Shown here piece by piece: positions 61,618-64,000 of a stretch of DNA of 64,000 bases (position 1 is the first letter of the stretch; every line of letters begins with the position of its first letter). The position numbers and the translations under genes were made by a program. The notes beneath the pieces were generated by a model. The model was given only the letters and a program-made list of their open reading frames with translations. It did no database searches and was not told the DNA's origin. This stretch comes from Alphaproteobacteria bacterium (GTDB taxonomy: Bacteria; Pseudomonadota; Alphaproteobacteria; Rs-D84): assembly GCA_017403085.1 (NCBI GenBank), contig JAFQOQ010000025.1, forward strand, positions 60,442 to 124,441, given 5' to 3'.

Positions 61618-62151
61618 ATGGACGCAGAATTCCAGCAAAAAATGGCTATTTTATCCGGGCAAGTCGTGCAAAAACAAAAGCCGATAGAATTAAGCAATGA
61701 CGAAAAGCAAAAATTATCAGCAAATTATTTTAAACTATTTTTTGGTTTAACACTGTCTAATTGGTTGGCCGGGAATACGCTTGGCGCATCATGGCACAAG
61801 GCCCTTAGTCAGGTTGAATCTTATGTAAATTCTAAAAACGCAAACAGTCCGGCCGCAATGTACATCAGACAAATCCATGCTGCACATAAGGCCAAGTGGT
61901 CTAAGACGGTTATGACCAACCCACACCGCGAAGACAAAATTAACTGCACACCAGAAAAAGAAGCAAAGTGGAAAGAATTCGCCGCCAAAGATATTAAAAG
62001 CGGATTGGATGCGATGAATGAAATCCTTGAAAAATATCAGGTGAAAGAAGCCAATAAAGACATGCCAAAAGTATCTTATGTCGATGCACAGAAACAATTA
62101 CAACTGATTATGATGCGACAGGTTCAAAATAAACTGCAAAACGCAGCGTAA
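61618..62151 (+). CDS. Helical protein of unknown function
   Basis: A 177-residue soluble protein with a charged helical pattern: MDAEFQQKMAILSGQVVQKQ at the start, a more hydrophobic core (YFKLFFGLTLSNWLAGNTLG, about 38-58) and Lys/Gln-rich helices to the end (QKQLQLIMMRQVQNKLQNAA). AAAGGAG fixes the ATG at 61618. No family is recognised. The 236-bp leader carries two copies of CCATTATTGGCAA (near 61413 and 61457). Confidence 0.58.
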   Translation: MDAEFQQKMAILSGQVVQKQKPIELSNDEKQKLSANYFKLFFGLTLSNWLAGNTLGASWHKALSQVESYVNSKNANSPAAMYIRQIHAAHKAKWSKTVMTNPHREDKINCTPEKEAKWKEFAAKDIKSGLDAMNEILEKYQVKEANKDMPKVSYVDAQKQLQLIMMRQVQNKLQNAA

Positions 62152-62153
62152 AA

Positions 62154-62176
62154 AAAATCCCCGATATGGGGATTTT
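62154..62176. terminator. Bidirectional terminator
   Basis: AAAATCCCC and GGGGATTTT around a five-base loop, serving the convergent genes at 61618 and 62175. Confidence 0.85.
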
Positions 62177-63425
62177 ATTTATGCTTGTACGCCAGAACAT
62201 ATGGCACAAATTTGTCGGCATGCGCGTCACCCAACCATGCGCGCGGAATTAAAATAGAATTCCCCATGCCGGCGGCCATTTTTTCTATACGCTCGCCATT
62301 TTTGGCGTTAATCAATTCGGTCAATTTAACCGTCACAGAATCCATTGTCCCAGGCAGAATAAATGTTATTTCGTCACCTGCGCGCGTTTCATTGCGCAAT
62401 TCAAATGTAATATTTTCATCTGACACTGCGGTGATTACACCCGCCGCATGATAATCCGATGTGCTGCGCGTTGTTTCATAATTATGCGCAGTTGGTGGCA
62501 CAGGGCCGTCAAAGAACGCAGTTGTATAACCGCGTGTTTCCATACGGTTCAAATCCGCCATAAATGGCGCGGGGTCAAAATTTTCGGGGTCGTGCGCATA
62601 GGCATCCAATGCACAACGGTACGCATGAACAACACTGCCCACATAGTATTCAGACCGATTGCGTCCCTCTATCTTTAGCGAATCTGGCGCAGCCGACACA
62701 ACCTCGGCCAGACGTGGCATCAGGCACAGGTCTTTGGAATTCATAATGTACGCGCCACGTTCGTCTTCGTCAATTGGCATTTCAACACCACTGTCGCGTT
62801 CGCGCAAGATTACATCGTATTTCCAACGACACAATTGTGCGCACGCCCCGCGATTTGCCGGACGACCCGTTATAAAATTAGACAGCAGACAACGCCCTGA
62901 ATACGACATACACATTGCGCCATGCACAAATATTTCCAGCCCAACGTCCGGGCATTCGGCGCGAATATTTTTAAATTCACTGTGCGACACTTCACGCGCC
63001 AACACACACAGTTTTGCGCCCGCATTTTGCCAGAATTTGACCGTTTTTGCCGAACAGATGTTTGCCTGGGTTGAAATATGAATTGGCATTTCTGGGAAAT
63101 TTTCGCGCACCCACATCACAATACCAGGGTCAGACACAATTAGCGCGTCTGGGTTCAGATATTTGATTACTTCGGCCACGCGTGGCATATTGGCATATTC
63201 GTGATCGTGCGCAAATAAATTAAACGCCAAATAAACCTTTTTGCCGGCAGCATGCGCCAGCTCAATCCCCTGCTTTACTTCGTCGGTGGTGATTTTCGCG
63301 CGCGCACGCATGGAAAAGCCCGGCAATCCCGCATATATTGCATCTGCGCCGTATAAAATGGCGGTTTTAAAGGCGTCCAGCGTACCGGCCGGCGCCAAAA
63401 GTTCTGGTAATTTTACGTTTTTCAT
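62175..63425 (-). CDS. Peptidase U32 family protein (TrhP/YegQ-like)
   Basis: A 416-residue U32 protein: ELLAPAGTLDAFKTAILYGA, then VSDPGIVMWVRENFPEMPIH, ISTQANI, and the Cys cluster HGAMCMSYSGRCLLSN ... NRGACAQLCRWKY. Family members TrhP (YegQ) act in 5-hydroxyuridine formation in tRNA at position 34. The Cys residues are thought to hold an iron-sulfur cluster. It is the housekeeping-size U32 of the window, in contrast to the 627-residue copy at 25580. Start at 63425. Confidence 0.85.
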   Translation of the reverse strand: MKNVKLPELLAPAGTLDAFKTAILYGADAIYAGLPGFSMRARAKITTDEVKQGIELAHAAGKKVYLAFNLFAHDHEYANMPRVAEVIKYLNPDALIVSDPGIVMWVRENFPEMPIHISTQANICSAKTVKFWQNAGAKLCVLAREVSHSEFKNIRAECPDVGLEIFVHGAMCMSYSGRCLLSNFITGRPANRGACAQLCRWKYDVILRERDSGVEMPIDEDERGAYIMNSKDLCLMPRLAEVVSAAPDSLKIEGRNRSEYYVGSVVHAYRCALDAYAHDPENFDPAPFMADLNRMETRGYTTAFFDGPVPPTAHNYETTRSTSDYHAAGVITAVSDENITFELRNETRAGDEITFILPGTMDSVTVKLTELINAKNGERIEKMAAGMGNSILIPRAWLGDAHADKFVPYVLAYKHK

Positions 63426-63550
63426 GCGACTATTTTGCCCCAAATAAATATAAAGGCAAGGAATCTTTTTATAGAAATGTATCTTTTAGACGACTTATAG
63501 ATCATTATGAACTTGCCTTCGCTAGCGACAAAAGATACAATATACACAGT

Positions 63551-64000
63551 ATGCACAAGATTGTTTTGGGTTTATTTGGGCTAGTGTCAATGATCACCAC
63601 TGAACAAGCGATAGCCATATCGGCACGCAATGTTCAGTTATACCCAGGCAACAACCTACAACATCAACATGTAAAAAAAAGCCGAAACTCTTTTGGCGCA
63701 AGAAGCTCTTACATAAATTCACGTGGCCGTGACGTTGTTTATCGACCTGCAAATACTGCATCGCGTGCAAATGCATCGCGCCCAACAGTTGCCCGCACAA
63801 CGGTCGCATCGGATTCCAACGCGTCGCGTGGCACGGTACAAAGTCGCGCGGTCTCGTCTCGTGCGGCGGCCACGAATGCGGGTCGTGCGGTGGCGTCTGG
63901 GCGCGGGGTGTCTTCACGTGGGGTTGCGTCACGTACCACGACGGCATCTGGGCGCGCAAATGCGCAAACGCGTAATGTTGTTTCGCGTAATTTGACAACG
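63551..64000 (+). CDS. Secreted Ser/Arg/Ala-rich repeat protein, cut by window edge
   Basis: A frame of 150 codons runs to the right edge. MHKIVLGLFGLVSMITTEQA is a likely signal peptide (cut after AIA or ISA). From about residue 55 the sequence is low-complexity Ser-Arg-Ala-Thr-Asn, with repeats such as ASRANASRP, VSSRAAATN and GVSSRGVASR, giving a highly basic, probably disordered surface or periplasmic chain. It is not known to me; the codons are strongly GC-rich (cgc, gcg), unlike the flanks. It may bind nucleic acids or acidic glycans. Confidence 0.65.
   Translation, partial: MHKIVLGLFGLVSMITTEQAIAISARNVQLYPGNNLQHQHVKKSRNSFGARSSYINSRGRDVVYRPANTASRANASRPTVARTTVASDSNASRGTVQSRAVSSRAAATNAGRAVASGRGVSSRGVASRTTTASGRANAQTRNVVSRNLTT

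Overview
The window looks like a chromosome segment of an uncultured, AT-leaning alphaproteobacterium, probably a host- or gut-associated member of the small-genome lineages (inference). Pointers are a CcrM-type GANTC methyltransferase with its extra C-terminal domain, the lptE-holA order, a DUF4164-like gene directly before zapA, and standalone copies of the N-terminal HTH typical of alphaproteobacterial S24 regulators. Envelope genes (lptE, lgt, PBP1A, a lytic transglycosylase, three outer-membrane barrels) show a Gram-negative cell.

Layout. 1-3.6 kb is accessory: a cut-off phosphotransferase plus GNAT, a DUF2778 L,D-transpeptidase-like protein with an overlapping membrane protein and a decayed second copy of its core, and two unknown proteins. 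3.6-19.1 kb is mostly core: lptE-holA-map-radC, a minus-strand membrane trio, DUF4164-zapA, parC, rpmG (L33, not obvious because it is short), tRNA-Leu, ligA, SIMPL, tcdA-tatD and fabI. 19.2-21.2 kb holds small regulators, including two divergent HTH paralogues.

21.2-28.1 kb is the most unusual stretch: an eight-gene minus-strand operon with overlapping or nearly touching genes, ending at a clear terminator. In order of transcription it encodes a thymidylate-kinase-like NMP kinase, a double-length U32 protein, a SAM methyltransferase, a radical SAM enzyme with viperin-like sequence features, a CYTH-domain protein, a metallo-hydrolase, a GreA/GreB-like factor and an APH-type kinase. A nucleotide-based pathway, possibly antiviral, is a testable reading. 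28.1-31.7 kb is a mobile module: AlpA-like regulator, tyrosine integrase and a cargo operon with three related ~80-residue proteins; the integrase and the cargo share a repeated 5' leader.

32.0-36.5 kb is a tRNA-Asn hotspot. The 3' end of the tRNA plus ~170 bp of flank recurs in diverged form 2.3 kb downstream, and a weaker third copy of the tRNA end lies 2 kb further on. Between them sit a PIN-like protein, a GIY-YIG (T5orf172) nuclease, a porin remnant and a zinc-ribbon/PD-(D/E)XK/NUMOD-like nuclease. At 38.3 kb a promoter, two terminator hairpins and a competing hairpin form an attenuator-like leader before a small tail-fibre-like protein.

39-46.9 kb is a seven-gene surface-polysaccharide operon (glf, two glycosyltransferases, acyltransferase, LicD, nucleotidyltransferase-aminotransferase fusion, opine-dehydrogenase-like), suggesting a galactofuranose glycan decorated with a nucleotide-activated amino alcohol or aminophosphonate. 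47-64 kb is core and envelope: PBP1A, an outer-membrane barrel, tRNA-Ser with a 160-bp tandem array of its own tail and terminator, lgt, a BI-1 family protein, a 2[4Fe-4S] ferredoxin, slt, nrdR, ccrM, two more barrels, a second U32 protein and the start of a secreted Ser/Arg-rich protein.
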